Shown piece after piece: positions 14,267 through 22,673 of a DNA stretch of 38,331 bases (its first letter is position 1; every line of letters starts with the position of its first letter). Both the position numbers and the translations under genes were made by a program. Source of the DNA: CAZJHX01 sp964545715 (GTDB lineage: Bacteria; Myxococcota_A; UBA9042; GCA-2863065); NCBI GenBank assembly GCA_964545715.1, contig CAZJHX010000099.1, positions 1-38,331 on the forward strand. The letters run 5' to 3'. Under the pieces are notes generated by a model, which made no database searches, was not told the DNA's origin, and worked only from the letters and a program-made list of their open reading frames with translations.

Positions 14267-15544
14267 ATGAAACGCACACTGCTGTTTTTCTCTATTGTTT
14301 TCGCCGTCTGCGCGTGCGCCGACTCCGAGGTGACGGACACGACCACCGCCAAGGGCGAGGAGTCCGCGCTGCCCGAAGACGCCAAGGACGACAGCTTCCG
14401 CAAGCCCACCGAGCACGGTGAGCTGAAGTTCGGGCTGACCAACCAGGGTGAGCTGACCGCGGACGAGCGCTTTCACACCTGGACCTTCACGCTGACCGGC
14501 GGCGCCAACGTCACGCTGCGCGTCGAGACCTTCGGCGACAAGAACCTGGATACGGTGATGTACCTGTATCGCCGCGACCCCGGAGCCGAGACATGGGGCT
14601 CCTACATGAAGCGCAACGACGACCATGAGCAGAACGTGTGGTCGCAGCTGGATCTCCACCTGGACGCCGGCGAGTACCGCGTGCTGGTCAAGGGCTACAA
14701 AACCAAGCTACGGGGCAGCTTCGGCGTCAAAGCCGAGTGCGCAGGGACAGGCTGCCCCACCACCGGCGACGCCCCGGACGTCGAGCTGCCGGCCAGCACG
14801 TCGATGACGGCCGAGTGCTTCGAGCGCATCAACAAGGTCGTGACGTCCGAGGTCGTGGGCGGCAGCGGCTTCTCCATCATGTATGAGACGGACGCCGAGT
14901 CCCTCACGGGCGTCGAGCGCAAGGCGGTGGAGCTGTACAAGCAGTACTGGGACGACATCGGCTGCTGCTGGGACGAGATGGACTTCGAGGGCCACGAGCT
15001 GGACGTCGGCGTGCAGCAGACCGAGGACGGCGCCATCGCGGTCGTCGACTACGTGGGCGGCGACGAGACCACGATCACGTTCCTCTTCGACGGCCAGGAG
15101 AACCTGCTGTTGCTGCACCACGATGAGCAGTCGCCCACGGTCGACACCTTCTGCGGCGAGGACGGCGCGCCCTTCTTCGAGACCTTCGGCAACGAGGACT
15201 GCATTGGTCGGTGGCTGGACTACATGCCCCACTCCAGCGACGACGCGGGTGAGGTCAGCGGCACCGTCCGCTTTGACGAGCTGCCGGGCAACGACGAGCT
15301 GCCCAAGCTGGTGCGCGCAGCGGTCGAGACCTACGAAAAGGCCACCGGGGTCGCCCACGACACGGACATCGCCTTTGAGTTCGTCAGCTGGGAGGCCGAC
15401 TTCGGCACCGGCGCCGAGGTGACGCTGTCCGCCGACGGGGCTGCGACGCTCAGCTACACCATGGGCAACAGTGACTTCGACTCCCTGTGGATCTTCATGG
15501 TTACCGAGGACGGTAGCCAGCGCTTCCTTTGTCAGGACGACTAG
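14267..15544 (+). CDS. Lipoprotein with pre-peptidase C-terminal (PPC)-like domain
   Basis: 425 residues from ATG 14267. An AAAAAGG sits six bases upstream. The signal ends FAVCAC, with lipid Cys17 most likely, followed by an acidic linker. Residues about 55-155 look like a PPC beta-sandwich: FHTWTFTLTGGANVTLRVET, LDTVMYLYRRDPG and LDAGEYRVLVKGYKTKLRGS. The remainder (160-425) is acidic and contains eight or more cysteines, including CCWDEMDFEGHELDVGVQQT, FCGEDG and CIGRWLDY. I do not recognise it. No protease catalytic motif is seen, so the PPC-like domain probably serves binding or targeting. It is divergent from the HEWGTF operon across 58 bases, so the two could share control. Confidence 0.85.
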   Translation: MKRTLLFFSIVFAVCACADSEVTDTTTAKGEESALPEDAKDDSFRKPTEHGELKFGLTNQGELTADERFHTWTFTLTGGANVTLRVETFGDKNLDTVMYLYRRDPGAETWGSYMKRNDDHEQNVWSQLDLHLDAGEYRVLVKGYKTKLRGSFGVKAECAGTGCPTTGDAPDVELPASTSMTAECFERINKVVTSEVVGGSGFSIMYETDAESLTGVERKAVELYKQYWDDIGCCWDEMDFEGHELDVGVQQTEDGAIAVVDYVGGDETTITFLFDGQENLLLLHHDEQSPTVDTFCGEDGAPFFETFGNEDCIGRWLDYMPHSSDDAGEVSGTVRFDELPGNDELPKLVRAAVETYEKATGVAHDTDIAFEFVSWEADFGTGAEVTLSADGAATLSYTMGNSDFDSLWIFMVTEDGSQRFLCQDD

Positions 15545-15652
15545 AGCTCACCGGCATCAATCACGCCGCAGCCACCCATTCACACAAATAACTTTACAGC
15601 GTAAATAAAATGAGAGATGCTGATCTCGGACGGACTCGAGGGATTAGTATCT

Positions 15653-17953
15653 ATGAAGGCATCAGGGTTTTTGCCCACAGGGCTGTTGTGCGTCGTCGCA
15701 GGGATGTTGGCCTGTGGCTGTGGTTCGGGAACGATGGACGGCGAGACGCCGAAGCCGATGTTCTCGCTGCCTGCGCCGACCGGTGCGCCGGTTTACCAAA
15801 ACGGAGTGGTCGAGAATTGGCCATTTGCTGAGCGGGAGCACGGCTACTCGCTGCACAACCCGATTCATCAGCTGGACTTCCACTTTCGCAACAACCACGT
15901 CGCTGCGACGCGACGCGGGGCCGACTGGACCTGGACCTGGCGTTTGGACGGCGCCGGTCGCTCGGGTCTGATGAAGCCCGTGCGCCCTGCCGCGCCCCAC
16001 CTGGCGCCGTGCGAGACGACCGACTGCACCATGCGGCTGGAGTATCGCCGGGTCAACGTCATCGAGTGGTACGTCAACTCTCTGCAGGGCATCGAGCAGG
16101 GCTTTGACGTGCTCAAGCGCCCCGCCGGCGACGGCCCGCTGCTGCTGACCGCCACCCTCGGCGGCCTGGAGCCGCGACTGGCCAACGGCGCAACCACCAT
16201 CAACTTTGAGCGTAACGGCACGTTTGTGTTCAGCTACTCGGGGCTGCGCGTGGTCGACTACTACGGCACCTCGCTGGACGCGCAGTTCGCGCTGGCCGGC
16301 AACGAGCTGCAGATCATCGTGGACGACAGCGACGCCCGGTACCCGATCACCATCGACCCGACCAGCGGCGCATGTGACGAGGCCTGGTGCTACGACGCGG
16401 ACGAGACGACCGTGGACGTGTGCCGCTGGCAGGCGGACGGCAACGCAGGCTGCTCCAACGTGTTCAACAAGGACTTCGAGTGGGAAGACTGCATCTGGGG
16501 CAAGTACTGCTGCCCGGACGGCAAGTACCACGCGGACTGCGACAACCCGGTCGACCCCGCCACGCTCTGTCCGGACGAGTGGTGCGACGACGGTGACTTC
16601 ACCACGCGCGACATGTGCGGCAGCTTTGAGGCGCCGTCCACGTTTGAGTGCACGCGCGAGTTCGACATCAACGCGCTGGGCAAGAAGTGCATCTGGGAGG
16701 CCTTCTGCTGCAGCGGCGTGGCCGGTGATGACTGCGCCAACCCGCCCAAGCCTGTGGCAGACGAGCCGCCGCCGGCCGAGCCGCCGCCGAGTGAGCCGCC
16801 GCCGAGTGAGCCGCCCCCCAGCGAGCCGCCCCCCAGCGAGCCGGCCAAAGAGTGCCCGGACAACTGGTGCAACGACGGCGATGAGATGACGATCGACACC
16901 TGCATGATCGCGGGCGGCGTCACGACCTGCAGCGCCGAGATCGATCCAGAGCTGATCGGTGAGGAGTGCAGCTACGGTACGTACTGCTGCAACGGCATCA
17001 TCGAAGAGAAGCCCTGCAAGGTGGACCCGCCGCCGCCGCCGCCGGAGCCGTGTCCCGAGGACAACGACTGGTGCGAGGACGGCGACATCAGCACGCTGAA
17101 CACCTGCACGAACTACGACAAGGCCCAGGGCACGTTCTCCTGCACGCTGGGGTACGACTCGGCTGCGGCCGGCAAGCCCTGCAAGGACGAGCTGTTCTGC
17201 TGCATGGGCGCCATCGACGAGCCCTGCAAGTACAACGACTTCGGGGGCGCCTGCCCCGACAAATGGTGCGACGACGGCGACTCGACCACCATCGATCGCT
17301 GCGGCAGCTTCGACAACGGGACCTTCGAGTGCACGCGCACCTTCAACGCCCTGGAGTCGGGCAAAGTCTGCACGTGGGGCCTGTACTGCTGCAACGGCGC
17401 CGTCGCGCCGACCTGCGCTTCCAAGGATCCGCCGCCGAGCAGCCCCCCGCCCAGCTCACCACCGCCGAGCAGCCCACCGCCCAGCAGCCCGCCGCCGAGC
17501 AGCCCGCCGCCGAGCGATCCGCCGCCCAGCGATGGTGGGGCGTTCCCCAACAAGTGCCTGATCTCGTTTGAGGGCACCAGCTGTCCGGCCCACGCCGACG
17601 TCTGCAACTCGACGTTCACGGGCGGCACGGGCTGCGTCACCGACGCGCCGGGCTCTTGCTCATCCGGTGGCGCCGCGTACGAGATCAGCCCGGCCGACGG
17701 TCAGCTGATGATCCAGTTTGGTCAGGACATCAAGTCGCTGAGCGCCCAGTTCGGCCACACCACGGGCGCCGCCGGCGCGATGATGGTGGTAGGCCAAAAC
17801 GGTAAGCTGCTGGCGATTCTGACGTCCACCGACAACTGCTCGGGCACGGTCGGCAAGACCAGCATGACCTTCAATGAGCCCGCGCGCAGCCTGATCCTCT
17901 CAGCCGCCGGTGGTCCGGTGTACCTGGACCAGCTCAACCTCTCAGCAAATTAG
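15653..17953 (+). CDS. Large lipoprotein with five 8-Cys repeats and Pro-rich linkers
   Basis: 766 residues. ATG 15653 gives a proper lipoprotein signal ending MLACGCG, whereas ATG 15617 would put 12 polar residues in front. Residues 40-240 are a beta domain ending FVFSYSGLRVVDYYGTSLDA and YPITIDPT, a module I recall from myxobacterial surface proteins. Then come five repeats of about 55 residues with the pattern C...WC.DGD..T.D.C...C...C...YCC.G...C (eight Cys each). A Pro-Pro-Pro-Ser-Glu linker separates repeats 2 and 3, poly-Pro separates 3 and 4, and a Pro-Pro-Pro-Ser-Ser linker leads to a C-terminal beta domain (SCSSGGAAYEI to DQLNLSAN). It is likely a disulfide-rich, extended surface protein for adhesion or binding. 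The DGD.TT.D core looks calcium-loop-like but is unproven. Confidence 0.88.
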   Translation: MKASGFLPTGLLCVVAGMLACGCGSGTMDGETPKPMFSLPAPTGAPVYQNGVVENWPFAEREHGYSLHNPIHQLDFHFRNNHVAATRRGADWTWTWRLDGAGRSGLMKPVRPAAPHLAPCETTDCTMRLEYRRVNVIEWYVNSLQGIEQGFDVLKRPAGDGPLLLTATLGGLEPRLANGATTINFERNGTFVFSYSGLRVVDYYGTSLDAQFALAGNELQIIVDDSDARYPITIDPTSGACDEAWCYDADETTVDVCRWQADGNAGCSNVFNKDFEWEDCIWGKYCCPDGKYHADCDNPVDPATLCPDEWCDDGDFTTRDMCGSFEAPSTFECTREFDINALGKKCIWEAFCCSGVAGDDCANPPKPVADEPPPAEPPPSEPPPSEPPPSEPPPSEPAKECPDNWCNDGDEMTIDTCMIAGGVTTCSAEIDPELIGEECSYGTYCCNGIIEEKPCKVDPPPPPPEPCPEDNDWCEDGDISTLNTCTNYDKAQGTFSCTLGYDSAAAGKPCKDELFCCMGAIDEPCKYNDFGGACPDKWCDDGDSTTIDRCGSFDNGTFECTRTFNALESGKVCTWGLYCCNGAVAPTCASKDPPPSSPPPSSPPPSSPPPSSPPPSSPPPSDPPPSDGGAFPNKCLISFEGTSCPAHADVCNSTFTGGTGCVTDAPGSCSSGGAAYEISPADGQLMIQFGQDIKSLSAQFGHTTGAAGAMMVVGQNGKLLAILTSTDNCSGTVGKTSMTFNEPARSLILSAAGGPVYLDQLNLSAN
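16763..16843 (+). repeat. In-frame 15-bp tandem repeat coding Glu-Pro-Pro-Pro-Ser
   Basis: Five consecutive 15-base units encode the linker between Cys-repeats 2 and 3 (one unit has Ala for Ser). Units differ at synonymous positions, with the first two Ser codons AGT and the last two AGC, and pairs of adjacent units are nearly identical. This suggests stepwise duplication. Confidence 0.9.
17429..17533 (+). repeat. In-frame 15-bp tandem repeat coding Pro-Pro-Pro-Ser-Ser
   Basis: Seven 15-base units encode the linker before the C-terminal domain. The last two carry Asp in place of the final Ser. Copy number in such tracts is prone to slippage and may vary between strains or be mis-assembled. 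Confidence 0.9.
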
Positions 17954-17956
17954 TGC

Positions 17957-17972
17957 GCCGACGCGCGTCGGC
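17957..17972. terminator. Perfect 16-bp palindrome between convergent genes (possible terminator stem)
   Basis: GCCGACGCGCGTCGGC lies three bases after the lipoprotein stop and before the convergent ctaB end. It can fold as a short GC-rich hairpin on either strand. There is no T-run on either side, so an intrinsic terminator is only suggested by position. Confidence 0.35.
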
Positions 17973-17985
17973 CGTATGACCCGGG

Positions 17986-18855
17986 TTAGCCGAAGATGCG
18001 GTCGACGATCAGCGCGGCGCCCAGGGCCGGCAGGTAGACCAGCGACGCCAGGAAGACCCGGCGAGCCCAGCGCGGTGCAGCGACTGTGCGAAATCCCGAC
18101 ACGCACTTCATGACGAACCACACGCTGACGGACAAAGCGCCGAGGCCGTAGATCCAGCCGGCGCCGCCCAGCGGAAGCAGGGAAAGACTGACCGGGATCA
18201 AGCCCGTGGCCCACGCCAACGTCTGGATTCTGGCGTTTTCGGTTCCGTGAACGACGGAGACAGTGCGGATGCCCGCGTTGGCGTAGTCCGCGTTGCGATA
18301 GATGGCGATAGCCAGGAAGTGCGGCATCTGCCACAGCAGCAGTACACCGAACAGCGCCAGCCCGGGACCGTCGATGGTGCCCGTAGCGGCCGCCCAGCCC
18401 ATCAGCGGGGGCATGGCGCCCGGCACCGCGCCGATGATCAGCGCGTGGGTTGTGACGCGCTTGAGCGGTGTATAGACAAGCACATACGACAGCAGCGCGA
18501 AGAGCCCGAGGCCCGCGGTCAGGGTGCCCGCGCTGAGCTGGATGATGACGATGCCGACGACGCCGATGGCCACGCCAAAGCCCAGGGCCAGGCGTGCAGA
18601 CAGGCGACCAGTCGGCAGCGGACGCTTGCGGGTGCGCTGCATCAGGCCGTCGATATCGCGCTCCCAGTACATGTTCAGCGCGTTGGCGGACCCGACGATC
18701 AGGCCGGTGCCGAAGAGCATCCACGCGGCGCTCATGGCATCGAGTGACTGCGGGGCCATCCACAGGCCGAGCGCCGCCATCATGACACTAAGCCACAGGA
18801 TGGAGGGCTTGGTGAGCTCGATGAGGTCGCGGACGCGCTGGGTACTACTGGACAT
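17986..18855 (-). CDS. ctaB: Protoheme IX farnesyltransferase (heme O synthase)
   Basis: 289 residues from ATG 18855, the usual length of the family. It attaches a farnesyl group to heme B to make heme O for terminal oxidases, in the inner membrane. The UbiA-type prenyl-diphosphate site is clear: ANALNMYWERDIDGLMQRT followed by KRPLPTG (Asn61, Asp67, Asp69 region). The second conserved loop is YTPLKRVTTHALIIGAVPGA followed by PPLMGW. About eight to nine membrane helices follow the family layout, and LLLWQMPHFLAIAI is the conserved helix before the loop Asp. The gene lies 12 bases after the ctaA-like gene, so heme A synthesis is encoded as a pair. No cytochrome oxidase subunit gene is visible in the window. 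Confidence 0.96.
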   Translation of the reverse strand: MSSSTQRVRDLIELTKPSILWLSVMMAALGLWMAPQSLDAMSAAWMLFGTGLIVGSANALNMYWERDIDGLMQRTRKRPLPTGRLSARLALGFGVAIGVVGIVIIQLSAGTLTAGLGLFALLSYVLVYTPLKRVTTHALIIGAVPGAMPPLMGWAAATGTIDGPGLALFGVLLLWQMPHFLAIAIYRNADYANAGIRTVSVVHGTENARIQTLAWATGLIPVSLSLLPLGGAGWIYGLGALSVSVWFVMKCVSGFRTVAAPRWARRVFLASLVYLPALGAALIVDRIFG

Positions 18856-18867
18856 CGCGGGCGGACA

Positions 18868-19776
18868 TTAACAAGACATCTCGCGATCCGCAAGGCATTC
18901 GACTGCCTGGATCAGAAGGGCGATCCACAGCACATCGGCCAAAAGGAGATGGATGATCTGCATCCATCCGGGCGCAGCTAATGCCACGTTTGTGGTGCCC
19001 GCGATCATCTGCGCTGTAACCAAGATTATTACGGTCCAGGAGGCGCGTGGGGCGTCGTCCAGCGTGCTGAACGCCAAGGTGACGAGAAAGCCGCCCGCCA
19101 GCAGCGCGACCAGGGGGTGCACGATGCGCAGCCGCACCAGAAAGTGCTCGCCGGCGCTCAAGTCCGCGCGGATATGCGCCAGCAGCCCGGCGCCGTCGGT
19201 GGGCGAGACGGGGAAGAGCGTGTCGCCCAGGGCCGTGATGGCGCCGGTCATGCCGACCAGCAGAACGGCGACGATCGCCACGCCAAACACGTTGCGGCGC
19301 GGGTGGCTTCGGCTCGGGAGCGGGCCGCCGGAGGCCCAATAGGCGGTGAGGGCGCCCGCGCCGACCAACCCAAACGTGTTGACCAGATGCACACCGACGA
19401 CGATGGCGCGCGCGACCGAGTCGTTTTGCTCGACCAGGCCGAAGATGACCAACAGGGCGCCCAGCGCCGCCTCCGCCAGGACAAACGCCAGGGTGACGTT
19501 GGCCGCGCGGCGGACGTGGTGACGCGGCGCGAACACGCGATAGGCCCACACCGCCATGGCCAGCGTCAGCACCAGACACAGGCCGCTGGTCGCGCGGTGC
19601 GTGAACTCGATCAGTGTCCGGGTGGTCGGGGCGGTCGGGATGACCTCGCCGTTGCAGTCCGGCCAGTGCTCTCCGCACCCCGCGCCGGAGCCCGAGATGC
19701 GCACCCATGCCCCCCATAGAATGACGAGGATGTTGTAGGCGGTGACGCCCCAGGCAAAGCGGGAGAAGCGGGTCAT
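18868..19776 (-). CDS. ctaA: Heme A synthase (COX15/CtaA family)
   Basis: 302 residues from ATG 19776, typical of the short Bacillus-type CtaA. It oxidises the C8 methyl of heme O to a formyl group, giving heme A. Hallmarks are the first helix and loop WGAWVRISGSGAGCGEHWPD with the paired cysteines C34 and C41 (CX6C), the heme/catalytic segment IEFTHRATSG with Glu57 and His60, and the C-terminal half repeat with VRLRIVHPLVALLAGGFLV and MQIIHLLLADVLWIAL carrying further His ligands. About eight helices form two four-helix halves. The gene directly precedes ctaB (12 bases) and is divergent, over 52 bases, from a radical SAM gene of tetrapyrrole type. Shared regulation of heme modification and that cluster is plausible. 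Confidence 0.95.
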   Translation of the reverse strand: MTRFSRFAWGVTAYNILVILWGAWVRISGSGAGCGEHWPDCNGEVIPTAPTTRTLIEFTHRATSGLCLVLTLAMAVWAYRVFAPRHHVRRAANVTLAFVLAEAALGALLVIFGLVEQNDSVARAIVVGVHLVNTFGLVGAGALTAYWASGGPLPSRSHPRRNVFGVAIVAVLLVGMTGAITALGDTLFPVSPTDGAGLLAHIRADLSAGEHFLVRLRIVHPLVALLAGGFLVTLAFSTLDDAPRASWTVIILVTAQMIAGTTNVALAAPGWMQIIHLLLADVLWIALLIQAVECLADREMSC

Positions 19777-19828
19777 GCGGCAGCGGAGGCTACACCAACG
19801 CCTTTGACAATGTTAGGGTTCGCGCCCG

Positions 19829-21151
19829 ATGAGCACCGCCATCCTGGATGACGTCTATAAAGAGACCTCGGCGCCGATCCCGCACGTGGTGGCGTGGAAC
19901 ATCACGCGCCGCTGCAATCTGGAGTGCGCGCACTGCTACATCTCGGCGGGGCCGTGGCAGCCGATCGAGAGCGATCTGACGGTGGCGGAGTGCCGCAGAA
20001 TCACCGATGAGATCCTGGCGCTGAACCCCAATCCGATGTTCATCCTGACCGGCGGGGAGCCGCTGTCGCGCCCCGACCTGGAGGAGATCGCGGCCTACGC
20101 GGTGCAGCGCGGCGCCACAGTTGTTGTCGGCACCAACGGCACCGGGCTGACCACCGAGCGCATCGCGTCGCTGATGGAGGCGGGCGTCACGGGCGTGGCG
20201 ATCAGCGTGGACTCCTTGAAGTCGCGCTACCACAACCGCTTTCGGCACGGCGACGAGGCGCTGGAGCAGACGCTGGCCTCGATCGAGCGCCTGAGCACGG
20301 CCGGCCTGGACTTCATCGTGCAGACCACGCTGACATCGTTCAATCGCGACGAGATCGCCGACCTGGTCGCCTGGTCGGTCGAGCAGGGCGCCGTCTCGTT
20401 CAACCTCTACTTTCTGGTGGAGACCGGGCGCGGCTCGGGCATGAAGGGCCTGTCGCCCGAGGAAAACGGCGCGGTCCTCAAAGAGCTCGTGCGCCTGCAG
20501 GAGCAATACCGCGGGCGGATCCTGGTGCGAAGCAAGTGTCAACCGCAGCTGATGCGCCACGTGCACGAGCTCGACCCCGACTCCCCGCTGATGGCCTACA
20601 GCACGCGGTGTCCGTGCGGCATTCAGTACTGCCGGATCACGCCGGAAGGAAAGCTGACGCCGTGCCCGTACCTGCCGAAAGAGGCGGGGGATCTGCGCAC
20701 TCAGTCGTTTGCCGAGGTCTGGAACAACTCGCCGCTGTTCAAAGAGATGCGCGCCGGCGGGCTGGGCGGCAAGTGCGGCAGCTGCGAGTACCGGCAGGTC
20801 TGCGGGGGGTGCCGGGCCAGGGCTTATGCGGACAGCGGCGGCGACGTGATGGCGCATGACAAGTCTTGCGGCTACGAGCCCTCGGGCGATGTCGACGTGA
20901 TCAAGCCGACCGGCGTCACGTACGGTGGCGCGCAGGCCCCTTCCGAGCTTCAGTGGAGCCCGGAGGCCGAGGAGCGAATGGCGCGCATCCCCTCGTTTGT
21001 GCGCAGCGTGGTCATGAAGCGCGTAGAGGACTATGCCCGGCGCGAGGGCTTTGACGTCATCACCCCCGAGGTGCTGGACGGCGTCCGCAAGGGCATGCCG
21101 GTCGACTTCTCCAAGAAGCTGCCCTTCTTCCTCAAGAAGGGAAAACCGTAA
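19829..21151 (+). CDS. Radical SAM/SPASM protein with C-terminal PCP_red domain (AhbD/NirJ-like)
   Basis: 440 residues from ATG 19829. The cluster motif CNLECAHC has cysteines 29, 33 and 36 (CX3CX2C), followed by FILTGGEPLSRPDL, the GGE SAM motif. The SPASM region has RCPCGIQYCRITPEGKLTPC and CGSCEYRQVCGGCRARA, giving a full set of auxiliary iron-sulfur cysteines. Residues about 375-425, with RMARIPSFVRSVVMKRVEDY and a following EGFDVITPEV, match the PCP_red domain known from the chlorophyllide/nitrogenase-like reductases and from other redox proteins. This radical SAM arrangement is closest in my memory to AhbC/AhbD and NirJ enzymes of siroheme-based heme or heme d1 synthesis. No siroheme pathway gene is seen here, so the substrate is open. 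It heads a five-gene run with HugZ-like and other genes, divergent from ctaA. Confidence 0.88.
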   Translation: MSTAILDDVYKETSAPIPHVVAWNITRRCNLECAHCYISAGPWQPIESDLTVAECRRITDEILALNPNPMFILTGGEPLSRPDLEEIAAYAVQRGATVVVGTNGTGLTTERIASLMEAGVTGVAISVDSLKSRYHNRFRHGDEALEQTLASIERLSTAGLDFIVQTTLTSFNRDEIADLVAWSVEQGAVSFNLYFLVETGRGSGMKGLSPEENGAVLKELVRLQEQYRGRILVRSKCQPQLMRHVHELDPDSPLMAYSTRCPCGIQYCRITPEGKLTPCPYLPKEAGDLRTQSFAEVWNNSPLFKEMRAGGLGGKCGSCEYRQVCGGCRARAYADSGGDVMAHDKSCGYEPSGDVDVIKPTGVTYGGAQAPSELQWSPEAEERMARIPSFVRSVVMKRVEDYARREGFDVITPEVLDGVRKGMPVDFSKKLPFFLKKGKP

Positions 21152-21187
21152 TAGAAACGCCCGCGCGTGTGGTATTAGAGGCCGCAT

Positions 21188-21994
21188 ATGAGCTATCGAC
21201 ACCACGCTCCGGCGAAAGGCAGCAGACGCGGCCATCAGGAGTTGCTTTACGACCCCGAGGTCGCCACGCCCAGCCACGCGGAGCGCGCACGCACGCTCGT
21301 CGCCGGCATAAACACCGGCACGCTGTGCACCATGTCGCGCGAGCCCGCCGGCTTCCCATACGGCTCTTTCGTCACGTTCGGGCTGGACGACGGAGCGCCG
21401 ATCTTCCTGGTCAGCACATTGGCCGAGCACACCAAGAACCTGAACGGCGACCCACGCGGCTCCCTGCTGGTGGCTGAGCACGGCGACGGCGATCCGCTTG
21501 CGCGCGGGCGCGTGACCCTGATCGGCACGGCGGAGAAGCTGGAGCGCGACGAGGACACGTCAGCGCGCGAGGCCTACCTGGCGGCGTGCCCCAACGCGGC
21601 GTACTACGTCGACTTCAAGGACTTCTCGTTCTGGCGCATGCCGGTCGAGGCGATCCGATACATCGGCGGCTACGGTCGCATGTCGTGGATCGAGGCCGCG
21701 GAATGGACGGCTGCGACGCCCGACCCGCTGGTCGAGTCCGCCCACGGCATCAAGCACCACATGAACGACGATCACGCCGACACGATGGTGCTGTACTGCC
21801 AGAAGTTCTCGAAAGCCACGGACACGACCGCCGCGACGATGACCGGCGTGGACCGATACGGCTTTGAGATGTCGGCGATCACGGGCCAGGGCCCGCGCCC
21901 GATCCGTCTGGCGTTCTCAAAGCCCGTCTCCACGGCCAAAGAGGTCCGCGCCGAGTTGGTGGACCTGGCCAAACGAGCGCGCAACACCGCGTGA
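21188..21994 (+). CDS. HugZ/HutZ-like heme oxygenase family protein (PNPOx fold + DUF2470)
   Basis: 268 residues from ATG 21188. Residues about 30-160 form the split-barrel flavin/heme-binding fold of the pyridoxamine-5'-phosphate oxidase superfamily: GTLCTMSREPAGFPYGSFVT, APIFLVSTLAEHTKNLNGDP and GRVTLIGTAEKL. Residues about 180-265 are DUF2470, with GIKHHMNDDHADTMVLYCQK and VDRYGFEMSAI, the half that carries a heme-contacting His in HugZ. The pair of domains is typical of HugZ/HutZ enzymes that open heme to release iron, and of related proteins such as plant GluTR-binding protein that regulate heme synthesis. No signal peptide is seen, so it is cytoplasmic. The stop overlaps the GTG of the next gene (GTGA), tying it to a heme-oxygenase-fold protein. 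Heme breakdown or heme sensing is the likely role. Confidence 0.88.
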   Translation: MSYRHHAPAKGSRRGHQELLYDPEVATPSHAERARTLVAGINTGTLCTMSREPAGFPYGSFVTFGLDDGAPIFLVSTLAEHTKNLNGDPRGSLLVAEHGDGDPLARGRVTLIGTAEKLERDEDTSAREAYLAACPNAAYYVDFKDFSFWRMPVEAIRYIGGYGRMSWIEAAEWTAATPDPLVESAHGIKHHMNDDHADTMVLYCQKFSKATDTTAATMTGVDRYGFEMSAITGQGPRPIRLAFSKPVSTAKEVRAELVDLAKRARNTA

Positions 21995-22668
21995 ACGTAC
22001 GCTTTGACCAGTACCTGGACGACCTGCGCAAGCGGGTGCTGCAACACCCGGCGGTGGAGCATCCGCTGCTGCAGGCGTTTGCGTCCGGGTCGGTCACGTG
22101 GCCACAGGCGCGGCGGTTCGGGCTGCTGTACTACGCGCACATCGTCAAGGCGCCCCTGTACCGGGCGGCGGCGATGTCGATCACCCCGGATGAGCGCGTC
22201 CAGCTGGCCTACAACGAGATCCTGAATCAGGAGTACGGGCACGGCGACGAGGCCCGCACCCGACCAGCGCTGTACCGGCGCTTTCTGCGCGCGCTGGACT
22301 GGGCGCCGCAGACCTGGGAGTCCGCGGAGGTCGTCGACGCGCAGCAGCACTATGCCCAGCTGCACTACAAGCTGTGCACCCGTGACTGGCTGACAGCAGC
22401 GGGCGCGGCCGGCTTTGCGATGGAGTGGCCGATCCCCGCGATGCACTGCAAGCTGGTCCACGGTCTGCGCCGCCTGCCTCAGCTGGACGATCGCGCGCTG
22501 GACTTCTTCACCTGCCGCCAGGAGCACGACCTGCTGCTGCGCGAGGTGATTACCCCGCACCTCTTCGACCACCAGGCCCGCGAGCGCCTGGAGGTGGGGA
22601 TACTGCTGTCCCTCGAGGCGCGCCGGCAGCTGCTCGACGGCCTGTGGGCCGCGATCGACCAGGAGTAG
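21991..22668 (+). CDS. Heme-oxygenase-fold (TenA/PqqC/HDO-like) protein with altered metal site
   Basis: 225 residues from GTG 21991, overlapping the HugZ-like stop by four bases. It is an all-helical protein with the pattern of the iron-containing redox enzyme / PqqC group: ARRFGLLYYAHIVKAPLYRA, the hallmark NEILNQEYGHGDEARTRPAL (residues 75-94), FAMEWPIPAMHCKLVHGLRR and DFFTCRQEHDLLLREV (171-186). In the diiron members I remember, the hallmark helices read E.G.G....H..L and FF..H...D..H. Here those three His positions are Arg91, Arg176 and Leu183, while Glu81 and Asp180 remain, so a normal di-iron centre looks unlikely. It may be a cofactorless oxidase like PqqC, a chaperone for the HugZ or radical SAM product, or a dead enzyme. 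The alignment is from memory. Confidence 0.82.
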   Translation: MNVRFDQYLDDLRKRVLQHPAVEHPLLQAFASGSVTWPQARRFGLLYYAHIVKAPLYRAAAMSITPDERVQLAYNEILNQEYGHGDEARTRPALYRRFLRALDWAPQTWESAEVVDAQQHYAQLHYKLCTRDWLTAAGAAGFAMEWPIPAMHCKLVHGLRRLPQLDDRALDFFTCRQEHDLLLREVITPHLFDHQARERLEVGILLSLEARRQLLDGLWAAIDQE

Positions 22669-22673
22669 CCGTG

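Noticed and set aside
15591..15611. TTTACAGCGTAAATAAAAT as a sigma-70 promoter before the Cys-repeat lipoprotein
   Set aside because: TAAAAT could be a -10 box but no -35 element sits at the right distance, so it is not reported as a promoter.
15617..15652. ATG 15617 as start of the Cys-repeat lipoprotein
   Set aside because: It would place 12 polar residues before a perfect lipoprotein signal; ATG 15653 is the better start.
16763..17533. Pro-rich tandem repeats as a possible CRISPR or mobile element
   Set aside because: They are short in-frame codon repeats without unique spacers.
17986..19776. A complete cytochrome oxidase locus around ctaA-ctaB
   Set aside because: No oxidase subunit or assembly gene (coxABC, ctaG) is seen on either side.
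19790..21481. 563-codon minus-strand open frame opposite the radical SAM gene
   Set aside because: Opposite a gene with intact CX3CX2C and SPASM motifs; composition typical of a shadow.
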